DNA from: Pseudomonas delhiensis
GTDB taxonomy: Bacteria; Pseudomonadota; Gammaproteobacteria; Pseudomonadales; Pseudomonadaceae
NCBI RefSeq assembly: GCF_900187975.1
Contig: NZ_FZPC01000024.1
Span: 55,414 to 119,413 of the forward strand
Reading direction: 5' to 3'
DNA length: 64,000 nt
Position numbers and translations under genes: made by a program. The notes below the pieces were generated by a model, which saw nothing but the letters and a program-made list of their open reading frames with translations, was not told where the DNA came from and made no database searches. This document shows, one piece after another, positions 39,923 to 61,229 of this stretch (positions within the stretch are counted from its first letter, which is position 1; each line of letters opens with the position of its first letter).

Positions 39923-40198
39923 TTAACGCTTGGCTTTCTTGTCCGCAGCATGCCCACGATAAGTGCGGGTAGCAGCGAACTCGCCGAGTTTGTGACCGAC
40001 CATGTCTTCGTTGACCAGGACCGGCACGTGTTGACGGCCGTTGTGGACAGCGATGGTCAGACCAACCATATGCGGCAGAATCATCGAACGACGCGACCAG
40101 GTCTTGATCGGCTTACGGTCGTTCTTTTCCACCGCCACTTCGACCTTCTTCAGCAGGTGAAGATCGATAAAAGGACCTTTTTTCAGAGAACGCGGCAC
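39923..40198 (-). CDS. rpsS: 30S ribosomal protein uS19
   Basis: 91 aa, [20 protein letters not shown], with the signature [20 protein letters not shown]. It is a head protein contacting uS13. 16 bases after rplB. Confidence 0.97.
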
Positions 40199-40214
40199 TG
40201 TCGTATCCCTCTAT

Positions 40215-41036
40215 TTACTTGCGGCGACGGACGATCATGTTATCGGTACGCTTGTTCGCGCGAGTCTTCTTACCCTTGGTCTGAAGACCCCACGGCGATA
40301 CCGGATGACGACCAGCAGAGGTACGACCTTCACCACCACCATGCGGGTGGTCGACCGGGTTCATGGCGACGCCACGAACGGTCGGGCGAATGCCGCGCCA
40401 GCGTTTGGCACCAGCTTTACCCAGCGAACGCAGGCTGTGCTCGGAGTTCGAGACTTCACCCAGGGTCGCACGGCAGTCAGCCAGGACTTTACGCATTTCA
40501 CCGGAACGCAGACGCACGGTTACGTAAGCGCCTTCACGGGCTACCAGCTGGGCCGAGGCGCCAGCGGAGCGAACCAGCTGGGCGCCTTTGCCCGGCTTCA
40601 GCTCGATACCGTGGATGGTGCTACCCACCGGGATGTTGCGCAGCGGCATGTTGTTGCCGGCCCTGATCGGAGCGCCGATGCCGGAGATCAGTTGATCGCC
40701 AGCCACCACGCCTTTGGGGGCGATGATGTAACGACGCTCGCCGTCCGCGTATTTCAGCAGAGCGATGTGAGCGGTACGGTTCGGATCGTATTCCACGCGC
40801 TCGACGATGGCAGGGATGCCATCCTTGTTGCGGCGGAAGTCGACCAGACGGTAGTGCTGCTTGTGACCACCGCCGATGTGGCGGGTGGTGATACGACCGT
40901 TGTTGTTACGGCCGCCCGACTTGGACTTCTTCTCGACCAGGCCAGCGAACGGAGCACCCTTGTGCAGGTTCTGGTTCACGACCTTGACGACGAAGCGACG
41001 ACCAGCGGAAGTCGGTTTGCATTTAACGATTGCCAT
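40215..41036 (-). CDS. rplB: 50S ribosomal protein uL2
   Basis: 273 aa with the OB and SH3-like domains and the peptidyl-transferase loop [15 protein letters not shown] including the essential His. It binds domain IV of 23S rRNA and is needed for subunit association. 11 bases after rplW. Confidence 0.98.
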   Translation of the reverse strand: MAIVKCKPTSAGRRFVVKVVNQNLHKGAPFAGLVEKKSKSGGRNNNGRITTRHIGGGHKQHYRLVDFRRNKDGIPAIVERVEYDPNRTAHIALLKYADGERRYIIAPKGVVAGDQLISGIGAPIRAGNNMPLRNIPVGSTIHGIELKPGKGAQLVRSAGASAQLVAREGAYVTVRLRSGEMRKVLADCRATLGEVSNSEHSLRSLGKAGAKRWRGIRPTVRGVAMNPVDHPHGGGEGRTSAGRHPVSPWGLQTKGKKTRANKRTDNMIVRRRK

Positions 41037-41047
41037 GATGCACCCCT

Positions 41048-41347
41048 TTACTCAGCGCCAGCTGCGAAATCGAGATCTTGGCCGGGCTGAAGGGCGATGT
41101 ACGCCTTCTTCCAGTCGTTACGCTTGCCCAGGCCGCGAACGGTACGCTTGGTCTTGCCCTGAACGTTCAGGGTGGTGACGCGACGTACTTTCACGCCGAA
41201 CAGGCTTTCGACGGCCTTCTTGATTTCCAGCTTGGTTGCATCAGTGGCAACCTTGAAAACGAATTGGCTCTTGCCGTCCGCAAGCCCGGTGGCTTTCTCG
41301 GAAACATGCGGGCCCAGCAGCACTTTGAATACGCGTTCCTGGTTCAT
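41048..41347 (-). CDS. rplW: 50S ribosomal protein uL23
   Basis: 99 aa, [20 protein letters not shown]. It is the main docking site for trigger factor and SRP at the exit tunnel. It overlaps the rplD stop by four bases (ATGA). Confidence 0.97.
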   Translation of the reverse strand: MNQERVFKVLLGPHVSEKATGLADGKSQFVFKVATDATKLEIKKAVESLFGVKVRRVTTLNVQGKTKRTVRGLGKRNDWKKAYIALQPGQDLDFAAGAE

Positions 41348-41946
41348 GCCAGCAGCTCCTCGAACTTCTTCACGGCGGACACGGTGACGAGCACCTTGTC
41401 GTAGGCGATCAGGCTGACCGGGTCGGAACCCTGGACGTCGCGTACATCGACGTGCGCCAGGTTGCGCGCAGCCAGGTACAGGTTTTCATCAACGCCATCG
41501 GTGACGATCAGCACGTCTTTCAGGCCCAGGCCGTCCAGCTTGCTGACCAGACCTTTGGTTTTCGGTGCATCGACGGCGAAGTCGGCAACGACAACCAGGC
41601 GGTCCAGACGGACCAGCTCGGAGAGGATGGAGCGCAGGGCTGCGCGGTACATCTTCTTGTTGAGCTTCTGGGAGTGATCCTGCGGTTTGGCGGCGAAAGT
41701 GGTGCCGCCCCCACGCCAGATGGGGCTGCGGATGGTGCCAGCGCGAGCACGACCGGTGCCCTTCTGACGCCACGGCTTCTTGCCGCCACCGGAAACTTCG
41801 GAACGAGTCTTCTGAGCACGGGTGCCCTGACGACCGCCAGCCATGTAGGCGACGACAGCCTGGTGAACCAGAGTCTCGTTGAATTCGCTGCCAAAGGTAC
41901 GCTCGGAGACTTCGATAGCCTGAGCGCCGTTCACATTAAGTTGCAT
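41344..41946 (-). CDS. rplD: 50S ribosomal protein uL4
   Basis: 200 aa, [20 protein letters not shown]. The tunnel loop is around [19 protein letters not shown]. In enterobacteria it represses the S10 operon by attenuation in the leader; the leader here (43000-43047) has one clear hairpin but I cannot show L4 control. Confidence 0.97.
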   Translation of the reverse strand: MQLNVNGAQAIEVSERTFGSEFNETLVHQAVVAYMAGGRQGTRAQKTRSEVSGGGKKPWRQKGTGRARAGTIRSPIWRGGGTTFAAKPQDHSQKLNKKMYRAALRSILSELVRLDRLVVVADFAVDAPKTKGLVSKLDGLGLKDVLIVTDGVDENLYLAARNLAHVDVRDVQGSDPVSLIAYDKVLVTVSAVKKFEELLA

Positions 41947-41960
41947 CTCAGCTTCCCCTC

Positions 41961-42596
41961 TTAACCGCGAGCCTTGGCTGCCGGACGCACGAACACGTCA
42001 CCACCGGTAGCGCCGGGAACGGCACCCTTGACCAGCAGCAGATTACGTTCGGCATCGACACGCACGACCTCAAGGGATTGAACGGTTACGCGCTCAGCAC
42101 CCATGTGACCGGACATTTTCTTGCCCTTGAACACTCGACCAGGAGTCTGGCACTGGCCGATCGAACCCGGGACGCGGTGGGAAACGGAGTTACCGTGGGT
42201 ATTGTCCTGACCACGGAAGTTCCAGCGCTTGATGGTACCGGCGTAGCCTTTACCCTTGGACTCGCCGGTAACGTCTACCAGTTGGCCCGCCTGGAACAGA
42301 TCGACGGAGATGGAATCGCCTGCCTTGAACTCCTCTTCGCCCAGACGGAATTCCCACACGCCGCGACCGGCGGCGACATTCGCCTTGGCAAAGTGACCGG
42401 CCTGGGCCTTGGTCACGCGAGAAGCACGACGCTCGCCGGCAGTCACCTGCACAGCGCGATAGCCATCGGTCTCTTCGTTCTTGAACTGGGTGACGCGATT
42501 CGGCTCGACCTCAATGACCGTGACCGGAATGGAGACACCATCTTCGGTGAAAATGCGGGTCATGCCGCACTTACGACCGACAACACCAATTGTCAT
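41961..42596 (-). CDS. rplC: 50S ribosomal protein uL3
   Basis: 211 aa from [20 protein letters not shown]. It reaches the peptidyl-transferase centre with the [20 protein letters not shown] loop (Gln methylated by PrmB in E. coli). An upstream in-frame start at 42629 lacks conservation. Confidence 0.97.
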   Translation of the reverse strand: MTIGVVGRKCGMTRIFTEDGVSIPVTVIEVEPNRVTQFKNEETDGYRAVQVTAGERRASRVTKAQAGHFAKANVAAGRGVWEFRLGEEEFKAGDSISVDLFQAGQLVDVTGESKGKGYAGTIKRWNFRGQDNTHGNSVSHRVPGSIGQCQTPGRVFKGKKMSGHMGAERVTVQSLEVVRVDAERNLLLVKGAVPGATGGDVFVRPAAKARG

Positions 42597-42678
42597 CTTA
42601 AGAACCTCTTTAGTGTACGGGGCTTTCACCCGCTATGGCCGCCCATTTCAGAGCGTTACACGACCAATGCCGAAGGCA

Positions 42679-42990
42679 TTAGCCGAGGCTGATCTGTACT
42701 TCGACGCCAGCAGCAAGGTCGAGCTTCATCAGCGCGTCGACGGTCTTGTCGGTCGGCTGAACGATGTCGAGCACACGCTTGTGGGTACGAATTTCGTACT
42801 GGTCACGAGCGTCCTTGTTGACGTGCGGGGAAATCAGCACGGTGTAACGTTCCTTGCGGGTCGGCAGAGGAATCGGACCACGCACCTGAGCGCCAGTACG
42901 TTTCGCGGTTTCCACGATTTCCTGGGTAGATTGGTCGATCAGGCGATGGTCAAAAGCCTTCAACCGAATACGGATTTGTTGATTTTGCAT
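42679..42990 (-). CDS. rpsJ: 30S ribosomal protein uS10
   Basis: 103 aa, [20 protein letters not shown]. It doubles as the NusE antitermination partner of NusB. First gene of the S10 operon, with its own promoter and a leader hairpin, downstream of the tufA terminator. Confidence 0.97.
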   Translation of the reverse strand: MQNQQIRIRLKAFDHRLIDQSTQEIVETAKRTGAQVRGPIPLPTRKERYTVLISPHVNKDARDQYEIRTHKRVLDIVQPTDKTVDALMKLDLAAGVEVQISLG

Positions 42991-43019
42991 TTGACCTCAG
43001 ACTCCAAGTTGCCATTCCC

Positions 43020-43040
43020 AACGGGCGGACTCCGCCCGTT
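43020..43040 (-). promoter_or_regulatory. S10 leader hairpin
   Basis: AACGGGCGG (43020-43028) and CCGCCCGTT (43032-43040) form a perfect 9-bp stem with a 3-base loop just after the predicted transcription start. There is no T tract, so it is a leader structure rather than a terminator. Confidence 0.6.
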
Positions 43041-43053
43041 AAAAGGAGGCGCA

Positions 43054-43082
43054 ATTGTACGGATGCCCCTGGAGGGTGTCAA
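43054..43082 (-). promoter_or_regulatory. Sigma-70 promoter of the S10 operon
   Basis: On the minus strand, TTGACA (43082-43077), a 17-base spacer and TACAAT (43059-43054) give an almost perfect consensus promoter, 64 bases before the rpsJ start. Confidence 0.88.
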
Positions 43083-43101
43083 TATTTAACCAATCCAACG
43101 A

Positions 43102-43127
43102 AAAAGGGGCCCCAAAGGGCCCCTTTT
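43102..43127 (-). terminator. Intrinsic terminator of the str operon (after tufA)
   Basis: AAAAGGGGCCC (43102-43112), loop CAAA, GGGCCCCTTTT (43117-43127): an 11-bp stem with a T run on the minus strand, 21 bases after the tufA stop. Confidence 0.9.
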
Positions 43128-43148
43128 CCTCATGCGCTAGATCAAGGA

Positions 43149-44342
43149 TTACTCGATGATCTTGGCAACCACGCCGGCACCAACGGTACGGCCGCCTTCG
43201 CGGATCGCGAAGCGCAGGCCGTCTTCCATGGCGATCGGGGCGATCAGGGTGACGGTCATCTTGACGTTGTCACCCGGCATTACCATCTCGACGCCTTCCG
43301 GCAGCTCGCAGTTGCCGGTCACGTCGGTGGTACGGAAGTAGAACTGCGGACGGTAGCCCTTGAAGAACGGGGTGTGACGACCGCCTTCTTCCTTGGACAG
43401 CACGTACACTTCGCACTCGAACTTGGTGTGCGGCTTGATGGTGCCCGGCTTGGCCAGAACCTGGCCACGCTCCACGTCTTCACGCTTGGTGCCGCGCAGC
43501 AGGACGCCGACGTTCTCGCCAGCACGACCTTCGTCGAGCAGCTTGCGGAACATTTCCACGCCGGTGCAGGTGGTCTTGGTGGTCGGACGGATGCCGACGA
43601 TTTCCACTTCTTCCTGGACCTTGACGATGCCGCGCTCGACACGACCGGTCACCACGGTGCCACGGCCGGAGATCGAGAACACGTCTTCGATCGGCATCAG
43701 GAAGGGCTGGTCGATGGCACGAACCGGCTCGGGGATGTAGGAGTCCAGGGTTTCCACCAGCTTGCGCACGGCGGAAACGCCCATCTCGTTGTCGTCCTGG
43801 CCGTTCAGGGCCATCAGCGCGGAACCAATGACGATCGGGGTGTCATCACCCGGGAAGTCGTAGGTGTTCAGCAGGTCGCGAACTTCCATCTCGACCAGTT
43901 CCAGCAGCTCGGCGTCGTCGACCATGTCGGCCTTGTTCAGGAACACGACGATGTAGGGAACGCCTACCTGGCGGGACAGCAGGATGTGCTCGCGGGTCTG
44001 CGGCATGGGGCCGTCGGCAGCCGAGCAAACCAGGATCGCGCCGTCCATCTGGGCAGCACCGGTGATCATGTTCTTCACGTAGTCGGCGTGGCCCGGGCAG
44101 TCTACGTGAGCGTAGTGGCGTACCGGCGAGTCGTATTCGACGTGCGAAGTGTTGATGGTGATACCACGGGCTTTCTCTTCCGGCGCGTTGTCGATCTGGT
44201 CGAAGGCGCGAGCGGAGCCACCCCAGGTCTCGGAGCAGACCTTGGTCAGAGCAGCGGTCAGAGTGGTCTTACCGTGGTCAACGTGACCGATGGTGCCGAC
44301 GTTGACGTGCGGTTTGTTACGTTCAAATTTTTCCTTAGCCAC
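43149..44342 (-). CDS. tufA: Elongation factor Tu, copy 1 (str operon)
   Basis: 397 aa GTPase that delivers aminoacyl-tRNA. G1 [10 protein letters not shown]2 RGITIN, G3 DCPGHADY and G4 NKADM are all present. The protein is identical to the second copy at 59663, and the DNA differs by only about eight bases by eye. Last gene of the str operon, 29 bases after fusA. Confidence 0.98.
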   Translation of the reverse strand: MAKEKFERNKPHVNVGTIGHVDHGKTTLTAALTKVCSETWGGSARAFDQIDNAPEEKARGITINTSHVEYDSPVRHYAHVDCPGHADYVKNMITGAAQMDGAILVCSAADGPMPQTREHILLSRQVGVPYIVVFLNKADMVDDAELLELVEMEVRDLLNTYDFPGDDTPIVIGSALMALNGQDDNEMGVSAVRKLVETLDSYIPEPVRAIDQPFLMPIEDVFSISGRGTVVTGRVERGIVKVQEEVEIVGIRPTTKTTCTGVEMFRKLLDEGRAGENVGVLLRGTKREDVERGQVLAKPGTIKPHTKFECEVYVLSKEEGGRHTPFFKGYRPQFYFRTTDVTGNCELPEGVEMVMPGDNVKMTVTLIAPIAMEDGLRFAIREGGRTVGAGVVAKIIE

Positions 44343-44371
44343 GACAGTAACCTCTTACTTAAAGGGCTGAA

Positions 44372-46501
<2,130 letters not shown>

Positions 46502-46531
46502 AAAGCCCTCGCAAAAGAATGGAAGCCGCGA

Positions 46532-47023
<492 letters not shown>

Positions 47024-47102
47024 TCAGGTTAGCCCGGGACTGCAACACTTTGGTTACGCGCCCGACCTTACTCTTATCGACTCAGCAAATAGGAAAAAAC
47101 GA

Positions 47103-47474
47103 TTACTTCGGACGCTTGGCGCCGTACTTGGAACGACCCTGCTTACGATCCTTGACACCCGAGGTGTCCAGCGAACCGCGCACGGTGTGGTAACGCACAC
47201 CCGGAAGGTCCTTTACACGACCGCCACGGATCAGCACTACGCTGTGCTCTTGCAGGTTGTGACCTTCACCACCGATGTACGAAGTGACTTCGTAGCCGTT
47301 GGTCAGACGCACACGGCACACTTTACGCAGTGCCGAGTTCGGCTTTTTCGGCGTGGTGGTGTATACGCGGGTGCATACGCCACGACGTTGCGGGCAGTTC
47401 TGCAGCGCCGGCACGTCGCTCTTGTCGACCATGCGCTTGCGCGGCTTACGCACCAGCTGGTTGATAGTTGCCAT
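47103..47474 (-). CDS. rpsL: 30S ribosomal protein uS12
   Basis: 123 aa, [20 protein letters not shown]. It shapes the decoding centre. The two Lys positions that change in streptomycin resistance are wild type ([11 protein letters not shown] and [13 protein letters not shown]). First gene of the str operon, with a clear promoter upstream. Confidence 0.97.
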   Translation of the reverse strand: MATINQLVRKPRKRMVDKSDVPALQNCPQRRGVCTRVYTTTPKKPNSALRKVCRVRLTNGYEVTSYIGGEGHNLQEHSVVLIRGGRVKDLPGVRYHTVRGSLDTSGVKDRKQGRSKYGAKRPK

Positions 47475-47551
47475 CTATAGCTCCACTGATTGTCTTACGA
47501 CACTTAAACGAAATGGCAGAGCAAGCGCCCTGCCAATTTTCGGGGTACAAA

Positions 47552-47580
47552 ATACTAAAGAGCTTCCAGCACCCCGTCAA
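47552..47580 (-). promoter_or_regulatory. Sigma-70 promoter of the str operon
   Basis: On the minus strand, TTGACG (47580-47575), a 17-base spacer and TAGTAT (47557-47552), 78 bases before the rpsL start. The -35 element lies directly after the rpoC terminator hairpin. Confidence 0.82.
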
Positions 47581-47583
47581 GAC

Positions 47584-47613
47584 AAAGCCCCGGCTGTCAA
47601 GACAGCCAGGGCT
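47584..47613 (-). terminator. Terminator after rpoC
   Basis: AAGCCCTGGCTGTC and GACAGCCGGGGCTTT on the minus strand form a long stem with a small bulge, followed by TTTGTCTT. It lies 11 bases after the rpoC stop. Confidence 0.75.
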
Positions 47614-47624
47614 TCGGTCAAGGC

Positions 47625-51824
<4,200 letters not shown>

Positions 51825-51886
51825 GGCCTTTCCTCCTCACGGACCCGGTGCGGCGGCTGACCGCCGCACCGTTCTAGCGTCACGTG

Positions 51887-55960
<4,074 letters not shown>

Positions 55961-56104
55961 CAGCGTTCCCCAGCTTGGTCACCTGCTTGTTTGGCCTCTC
56001 CCACGGGAGCAGCCGAAAAATCGTGCAAACCTGGCGTTTGCGCCACCCCTGAGGGTGGGAGTTTCCCGTTATGGGGGGGCCTGTCGGCACCCCACCCAGA
56101 ACGG

Positions 56105-56133
56105 AAAAAGGCCGGTGGCAAAAGCCACCAGCC
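56105..56133 (-). terminator. Attenuator hairpin between rplL and rpoB
   Basis: On the minus strand, GGCTGGTGGC-TTTT-GCCACCGGCC (one mismatch) is followed by TTTTT, 47 bases after rplL. A second stem, CCACCC-CTGA-GGGTGG, lies at 56043-56058. Partial termination here would give more L7/L12 than polymerase, as at the same place in E. coli. Confidence 0.75.
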
Positions 56134-56179
56134 ATCAGCCTGTCGCTTGACGCTCGGGCTGTAGACGCAAGGGGCGAGC

Positions 56180-56548
56180 TTACTTGAGCTCGACCTTGGC
56201 GCCAGCTTCTTCCAGGGCTTTCTTGGCAGCTTCGGCCTCTTCTTTCGAAGCGCCTTCCTTGACCACGCCCGGGGCGCCGTCAACGACAGCCTTGGCTTCT
56301 TTCAGGCCCAGGCCGGTCAGTTCACGAACGACCTTGATCACGTTCACTTTCTTGTCGCCGGCTTCGGCCAGGACGATGGTGAACTCGGTCTGCTCTTCGG
56401 CAGCGGCAGCGGCAACAGCCGGGCCAGCGGCAACAGCGGCAGCAGCGGTAACGCCGAACTTCTCTTCCATCGCCTTGATCAGTTCAACGATCTGCATGAC
56501 GGACATTTCGGATACGGCGTTGATGATGTCTTCGTTGGTCAGAGCCAT
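56180..56548 (-). CDS. rplL: 50S ribosomal protein bL12 (L7/L12)
   Basis: 122 aa from [20 protein letters not shown]. It has an N-terminal dimer domain, an Ala-rich hinge ([20 protein letters not shown]) and a C-terminal factor-binding domain ending GAKVELK. Stalk protein that recruits translation GTPases. 76 bases after rplJ. Confidence 0.98.
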   Translation of the reverse strand: MALTNEDIINAVSEMSVMQIVELIKAMEEKFGVTAAAAVAAGPAVAAAAAEEQTEFTIVLAEAGDKKVNVIKVVRELTGLGLKEAKAVVDGAPGVVKEGASKEEAEAAKKALEEAGAKVELK

Positions 56549-56624
56549 GACTCTAATTCCTGTATTGGGTGACGGCGCTCGCGCCATCGATTAAACAAAA
56601 AAGGTTTGAAAGCTACCGGTTGCC

Positions 56625-57125
56625 TTAGGCTGCGGTGGCTTCTTTCTGGTCACGAATTGCCGCCAGAGTACGAGCCAGCTTGCTGGTAGCGCCTTGGATC
56701 ACGCTCATCAGCTGTGCAACGGCTTCGTTGTAGGTCGGCAGGGTTGCCAGAACGTCGATCTGATTGGCTGCGAGGAATTGACCCTCGAACGCGGCCGCCT
56801 TGATCTCGAACTTGTCCTGACCCTTGGCGAACTCCTTGAAGATACGAGCGGCAGCGCCCGGATGTTCGTTGGAGAAAGCGATCAGGGTCGGGCCCTTGAA
56901 CGTGTCGTTGAGCACTTCGAACTGAGTGCCTTCAACGGCGCGCTTGAGCAGGGTGTTACGTACGACTTTCACGTACACACCAGCTGCGCGGGCCTCTTTA
57001 CGGAGTCCGGTCATTGCGCCGACGGTCACGCCACGGGCATCAGCCACGACAGCGGACAGACCGGCTTTGGCAGCCTCGTTGACTTCAGCGACGATGGCCT
57101 TCTTGTCTTCGAGTTTGATTGCCAC
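56625..57125 (-). CDS. rplJ: 50S ribosomal protein uL10
   Basis: 166 aa, [20 protein letters not shown]. It forms the stalk base and binds bL12 dimers with its C-terminal helix. Preceded by a 204-base structured leader typical of L10 autoregulation. Confidence 0.97.
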   Translation of the reverse strand: MAIKLEDKKAIVAEVNEAAKAGLSAVVADARGVTVGAMTGLRKEARAAGVYVKVVRNTLLKRAVEGTQFEVLNDTFKGPTLIAFSNEHPGAAARIFKEFAKGQDKFEIKAAAFEGQFLAANQIDVLATLPTYNEAVAQLMSVIQGATSKLARTLAAIRDQKEATAA

Positions 57126-57329
57126 GGGTTTACTCCTGGATGTTACCGATACGTCCAGCCGGAGCCGGACGGCGTTTTGGTGTCTGATTCGGTCAACGAA
57201 TCGGGAGCACCATCTGCGTAGGCTTGTGGTTTAAGGCTTGCGCCGCCTACGGTCTTGGACAGCCCCCGCCAGGCAGGGACCCCAATACCTGCGGGCGATG
57301 GGCCAGGCCCACCACCCGACTTTGTCTTA
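57126..57329 (-). promoter_or_regulatory. Structured rplJ leader (L10 leader region)
   Basis: The gap between rplA and rplJ contains GC-rich secondary structure: CGTAGGC (57217-57223) pairs with GCCTACG (57245-57251), and GATTCG (57186-57191) with CGAATC (57197-57202). Its position is that of the L10-binding leader which autoregulates rplJL in other bacteria. I did not fold it in full. Confidence 0.55.
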
Positions 57330-58025
57330 TCAGCCTTCCAGGGAAGCCTGATCGATCTGCAGACCCGGGCCCATGGTGGTGCTCAGGGTCACGCGCTGAA
57401 CGTACACGCCCTTGGAGGAGGCGGGCTTCAGGCGCTTCAGGTCAGCCAGCAGAGCTTCGACGTTCTGCTTCAGCTTGACCGGCTCGAAATCGATCTTGCC
57501 AACGGAGGCGTGGATGATGCCGTTCTTGTCGGTACGGAAGCGAACCTGACCAGCCTTGGCGTTCTTCACGGCAGTGGCTACGTCCGGGGTCACGGTACCG
57601 ACCTTCGGGTTCGGCATCAGGCCGCGCGGGCCGAGAACCTGGCCCAGTTGACCAACGACGCGCATCGCGTCCGGGGAGGCGATGACCACGTCGTAGCTCA
57701 GGTCACCAGCCTTCATCTCGGCAGCCAGCTCGTCCATGCCGACCTTGTCGGCGCCTGCAGCCAGAGCGGCTTCGGCAGCCGGGCCCTGGGTGAAGACGGC
57801 GACGCGGACGCTCTTGCCGGTGCCGTTCGGCAGAACGGTGGCGCCACGAACGACCTGGTCGGATTTACGCGGATCGACGCCCAGGTTGATGGCGATGTCC
57901 ACGGACTCCTTGAACTTGATGGTCGACAGCTCGGCCAGCAGTTTGGCGGCGTCTTCGAAACCGTATTGCTTGCCGGCCTCGATTTTCTCGGCGATAGCCT
58001 TTTGGCGCTTGGTCAGCTTAGCCAT
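57330..58025 (-). CDS. rplA: 50S ribosomal protein uL1
   Basis: 231 aa, [20 protein letters not shown], with the uL1 signature in [16 protein letters not shown]. It forms the mobile L1 stalk that releases deacylated tRNA, and represses its own operon in enterobacteria. Its start overlaps the rplK stop by one base. Confidence 0.98.
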   Translation of the reverse strand: MAKLTKRQKAIAEKIEAGKQYGFEDAAKLLAELSTIKFKESVDIAINLGVDPRKSDQVVRGATVLPNGTGKSVRVAVFTQGPAAEAALAAGADKVGMDELAAEMKAGDLSYDVVIASPDAMRVVGQLGQVLGPRGLMPNPKVGTVTPDVATAVKNAKAGQVRFRTDKNGIIHASVGKIDFEPVKLKQNVEALLADLKRLKPASSKGVYVQRVTLSTTMGPGLQIDQASLEG

Positions 58026-58456
58026 TACACACCCTCCACGTTGAGGCCCATGCTACGCGCGGAACCGGCGATGGTACGCACGGCCGCATCCAGGTCAGCT
58101 GCGGTCAGATCGGCCTGCTTGGCCTTGGCGATCTCTTCCAGCTGAGCACGGGTAACGGTGCCCACTTTCTGGCTGTTCGGGCGGCTGGAACCGCTGCTGA
58201 TGCCAGCAGCTTTCTTCAGCAGCACGGAGGCCGGGGTGCTCTTGGTTTCAAAGGTGAAGCTGCGGTCGCTGTAAACGGTGATGATCACCGGAGTCGGCAG
58301 ACCGGGTTCCATACCCTGGGTCTTGGCGTTGAACGCCTTGCAGAACTCCATGATGTTCACGCCGTGCTGACCCAGAGCCGGACCAACCGGCGGCGACGGG
58401 TTGGCTTGACCAGCCTTGACCTGCAGCTTGATGTAAGCCTGAATTTTCTTAGCCAT
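58025..58456 (-). CDS. rplK: 50S ribosomal protein uL11
   Basis: 143 aa, [20 protein letters not shown]. The N-terminal domain contains the Pro-rich [13 protein letters not shown] of the GTPase centre (thiostrepton site and RelA activation). Preceded by a terminator-like hairpin after nusG. Confidence 0.98.
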   Translation of the reverse strand: MAKKIQAYIKLQVKAGQANPSPPVGPALGQHGVNIMEFCKAFNAKTQGMEPGLPTPVIITVYSDRSFTFETKSTPASVLLKKAAGISSGSSRPNSQKVGTVTRAQLEEIAKAKQADLTAADLDAAVRTIAGSARSMGLNVEGV

Positions 58457-58531
58457 TTGCTACTCCAGTTACGGGTTCGAACGCCCCAAGGGCTCCCCGG
58501 TTGCTTTCGCGTTTATCCCAATGACGACAAA

Positions 58532-58556
58532 ACCCCGCAGCCTTTGGCTGCGGGGT
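58532..58556 (-). terminator. Terminator between nusG and rplK
   Basis: ACCCCGCAGCC-AAA-GGCTGCGGGGT: a perfect 11-bp stem followed by TTTGTCG on the minus strand, 19 bases after nusG. rplK therefore probably depends on read-through or its own promoter, which I could not identify with confidence. Confidence 0.85.
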
Positions 58557-58575
58557 GAGGGATGCGTTGTGCCGG

Positions 58576-59109
58576 TCAGACTTTCTCGACCTGGCTGAAC
58601 TCCAGCTCCACCGGGGTGGAGCGACCGAAAATGAGCACCGCGACCTGGATCCGGCTCTTTTCGTAGTTGACCTCTTCGACCACGCCATTGAAGTCCGCGA
58701 AGGGACCATCGATGACGCGAACGGTTTCGCCCGGCTCGAAGAGCGTCTTCGGCTTGGGCTTGTCGCCACTGTCGGCGACGCGACGCAGGATGGCCTCGGC
58801 CTCCTTGTCGGTGATCGGAGCCGGCTTGTCGGCGGTACCGCCGATGAAGCCCATGACGCGAGGAGTGTCCTTGACCAGGTGCCAGGTACCCTCGTTCATC
58901 TCCATCTGGACCAGCACATAGCCGGGGAAGAACTTGCGCTCGCTCTTGCGCTTCTGGCCGTTACGCATCTCCACGACTTCTTCCGTGGGAACCAGAATCT
59001 CGCCGAACTCGTCTTCCATGCCGGCCAGCTTGACCCGCTCGATCAGCGAGCGCATGACATGCTTCTCGTAACCCGAGTAGGCATGCACAACGTACCAACG
59101 CTTAGCCAC
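58576..59109 (-). CDS. nusG: Transcription termination/antitermination factor NusG
   Basis: 177 aa, [20 protein letters not shown]. The NGN domain (about 1-115) binds the polymerase clamp. The C-terminal KOW domain ([20 protein letters not shown]) contacts Rho or uS10. Nine bases after secE. Confidence 0.98.
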   Translation of the reverse strand: MAKRWYVVHAYSGYEKHVMRSLIERVKLAGMEDEFGEILVPTEEVVEMRNGQKRKSERKFFPGYVLVQMEMNEGTWHLVKDTPRVMGFIGGTADKPAPITDKEAEAILRRVADSGDKPKPKTLFEPGETVRVIDGPFADFNGVVEEVNYEKSRIQVAVLIFGRSTPVELEFSQVEKV

Positions 59110-59118
59110 GGAACACCC

Positions 59119-59487
59119 TTAACCTACGATCATGGAAACCAACCAACCCAGCAGGGAATCGAGCCCCCACAGCAGCAGCGCCATAACCAGCACTACCGCG
59201 ACCACGATCATGGTGGTCTGAGTCGTTTCTTGGCGAGTCGGCCATACGACCTTGCGAATCTCGGCACGCGCTTCTTTCGCCAGGGTGAAGAAGGCACGAC
59301 CCTTGACGGTCTGCAGGGCCACGAAACCAGCGACAGCCGCCAGAACCAGGATACCGAGCACGCGATAAAGGAGCGGTTGAGCGGAGTAATACTGGTTGGC
59401 GACGACGCCGACCACGACAACCACTGCGACCAAGAGCCACTTCAAGATATCGAAACGCGACTCTTTGGCTTCTGCCTTCGCATTCAT
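59119..59487 (-). CDS. secE: Protein translocase subunit SecE
   Basis: 122 aa from MNAKAEAKESRFDILKWLLV, the long three-helix form of gammaproteobacteria. The conserved amphipathic region EARAEIRKVVWPTRQETTQT precedes the last membrane helix. Partner of SecY. The tRNA-Trp gene lies 46 bases upstream. Confidence 0.97.
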   Translation of the reverse strand: MNAKAEAKESRFDILKWLLVAVVVVVGVVANQYYSAQPLLYRVLGILVLAAVAGFVALQTVKGRAFFTLAKEARAEIRKVVWPTRQETTQTTMIVVAVVLVMALLLWGLDSLLGWLVSMIVG

Positions 59488-59533
59488 CTGCTGGGAATCC
59501 CGTTGAAGAAATGCCAAATTCCGTCGAGAAATT

Positions 59534-59609
59534 TGGCAGGCCAGGAGGGAATCGAACCCCCAACCTGCGGTTTTGGAGACCGCCGCTCTGCCAATTGAGC
59601 TACTGGCCT
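59534..59609 (-). tRNA. trpT: tRNA-Trp (CCA anticodon)
   Basis: 76 nt with CCA encoded. Acceptor AGGCCAG pairs with CTGGCCT. The anticodon loop CTCCAAA gives CCA, and the T loop is GGTTCGATTCC. It lies between tufB and secE, as in other gammaproteobacteria. Confidence 0.96.
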
Positions 59610-59618
59610 AGAACAAAG

Positions 59619-59644
59619 TCAGGCCGACCATTATGCCGGCCTGA
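59619..59644 (-). terminator. Hairpin between tufB and tRNA-Trp
   Basis: TCAGGCCG (59619-59626) and CGGCCTGA (59637-59644) form an 8-bp stem 18 bases after the tufB stop, followed on the minus strand by the weak tract CTTTGTTC. Either a leaky terminator or an RNA-processing site upstream of the tRNA. Confidence 0.45.
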
Positions 59645-59662
59645 GAGGGAAAGATCAATCGA

Positions 59663-60856
59663 TTATTCGATGATCTTGGCAACCACGCCGGCGCCAACGG
59701 TACGGCCGCCTTCGCGGATCGCGAAGCGCAGGCCGTCTTCCATGGCGATCGGGGCGATCAGGGTGACGGTCATCTTGACGTTGTCACCCGGCATTACCAT
59801 CTCGACGCCTTCCGGCAGCTCGCAGTTGCCGGTCACGTCGGTGGTACGGAAGTAGAACTGCGGACGGTAGCCCTTGAAGAACGGGGTGTGACGACCGCCT
59901 TCTTCCTTGGACAGCACGTACACTTCGCACTCGAACTTGGTGTGCGGCTTGATGGTGCCCGGCTTGGCCAGAACCTGGCCACGCTCCACGTCTTCACGCT
60001 TGGTGCCGCGCAGCAGGACGCCGACGTTCTCGCCAGCACGACCTTCGTCGAGCAGCTTGCGGAACATTTCCACGCCGGTGCAGGTGGTCTTGGTGGTCGG
60101 ACGGATGCCGACGATTTCCACTTCTTCCTGGACCTTGACGATGCCGCGCTCGACACGACCGGTCACCACGGTGCCACGGCCGGAGATCGAGAACACGTCT
60201 TCGATCGGCATCAGGAAGGGCTGGTCGATGGCACGAACCGGCTCGGGGATGTAGGAGTCCAGGGTTTCCACCAGCTTGCGCACGGCGGAAACGCCCATCT
60301 CGTTGTCGTCCTGGCCGTTCAGGGCCATCAGCGCGGAACCAATGACGATCGGGGTGTCATCACCCGGGAAGTCGTAGGTGTTCAGCAGGTCGCGAACTTC
60401 CATCTCGACCAGCTCCAGCAGCTCGGCGTCGTCGACCATGTCGGCCTTGTTCAGGAACACGACGATGTAGGGAACGCCTACCTGGCGGGACAGCAGGATG
60501 TGCTCGCGGGTCTGCGGCATGGGGCCGTCGGCAGCCGAGCAAACCAGGATCGCGCCGTCCATCTGGGCAGCACCGGTGATCATGTTCTTCACGTAGTCGG
60601 CGTGGCCCGGGCAGTCTACGTGAGCGTAGTGGCGTACCGGCGAGTCGTATTCGACGTGCGAAGTGTTGATGGTGATACCACGGGCTTTCTCTTCCGGCGC
60701 GTTGTCGATCTGGTCGAAGGCGCGAGCGGAGCCACCCCAGGTCTCGGAGCAGACCTTGGTCAGAGCAGCGGTCAGAGTGGTCTTACCGTGGTCGACGTGG
60801 CCGATGGTGCCGACGTTGACGTGCGGTTTATTACGTTCAAACTTCTCTTTAGCCAT
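59663..60856 (-). CDS. tufB: Elongation factor Tu, copy 2 (tRNA-linked)
   Basis: 397 aa, identical in protein sequence to the copy at 43149 with the same GTPase motifs. The few synonymous differences cluster in the first 70 bases of the gene. Co-transcribed with tRNA-Tyr, -Gly and -Thr upstream, the classical tRNA-tufB arrangement. Confidence 0.98.
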   Translation of the reverse strand: MAKEKFERNKPHVNVGTIGHVDHGKTTLTAALTKVCSETWGGSARAFDQIDNAPEEKARGITINTSHVEYDSPVRHYAHVDCPGHADYVKNMITGAAQMDGAILVCSAADGPMPQTREHILLSRQVGVPYIVVFLNKADMVDDAELLELVEMEVRDLLNTYDFPGDDTPIVIGSALMALNGQDDNEMGVSAVRKLVETLDSYIPEPVRAIDQPFLMPIEDVFSISGRGTVVTGRVERGIVKVQEEVEIVGIRPTTKTTCTGVEMFRKLLDEGRAGENVGVLLRGTKREDVERGQVLAKPGTIKPHTKFECEVYVLSKEEGGRHTPFFKGYRPQFYFRTTDVTGNCELPEGVEMVMPGDNVKMTVTLIAPIAMEDGLRFAIREGGRTVGAGVVAKIIE

Positions 60857-60902
60857 TTTGACCGTCTCCCACTAGGAATTGAGAAAGCCGTATCACCGAT
60901 AA

Positions 60903-60936
60903 AACAAAGGCAGATACTTTCATATCTGCCTTTGTT
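60903..60936 (-). terminator. Hairpin between tRNA-Thr and tufB
   Basis: AACAAAGGCAGATA and TATCTGCCTTTGTT pair perfectly over 14 bp around a short loop, with TTTTATC after it on the minus strand. It starts 4 bases after the tRNA-Thr CCA. It may act as a leaky terminator or RNase processing site balancing tRNA and EF-Tu output. Confidence 0.65.
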
Positions 60937-60939
60937 AAG

Positions 60940-61015
60940 TGGAGCTCATGAGCGGATTTGAACCGCTGACCTCACCCTTACCAAGGGTGTGCTCTACCAG
61001 CTGAGCTACATGAGC
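60940..61015 (-). tRNA. tRNA-Thr (GGT anticodon)
   Basis: 76 nt with CCA encoded. Acceptor GCTCATG pairs with CATGAGC, anticodon loop CTTGGTAA, T loop GGTTCAAATCC. Third tRNA of the tufB transcript. Confidence 0.95.
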
Positions 61016-61033
61016 AAACATAAGCAGCAAGTC

Positions 61034-61107
<74 letters not shown>

Positions 61108-61132
61108 GGAGCCTGACGCTCACGCTTGAAAC

Positions 61133-61217
<85 letters not shown>

Positions 61218-61229
61218 GAGTGAGGCGGC

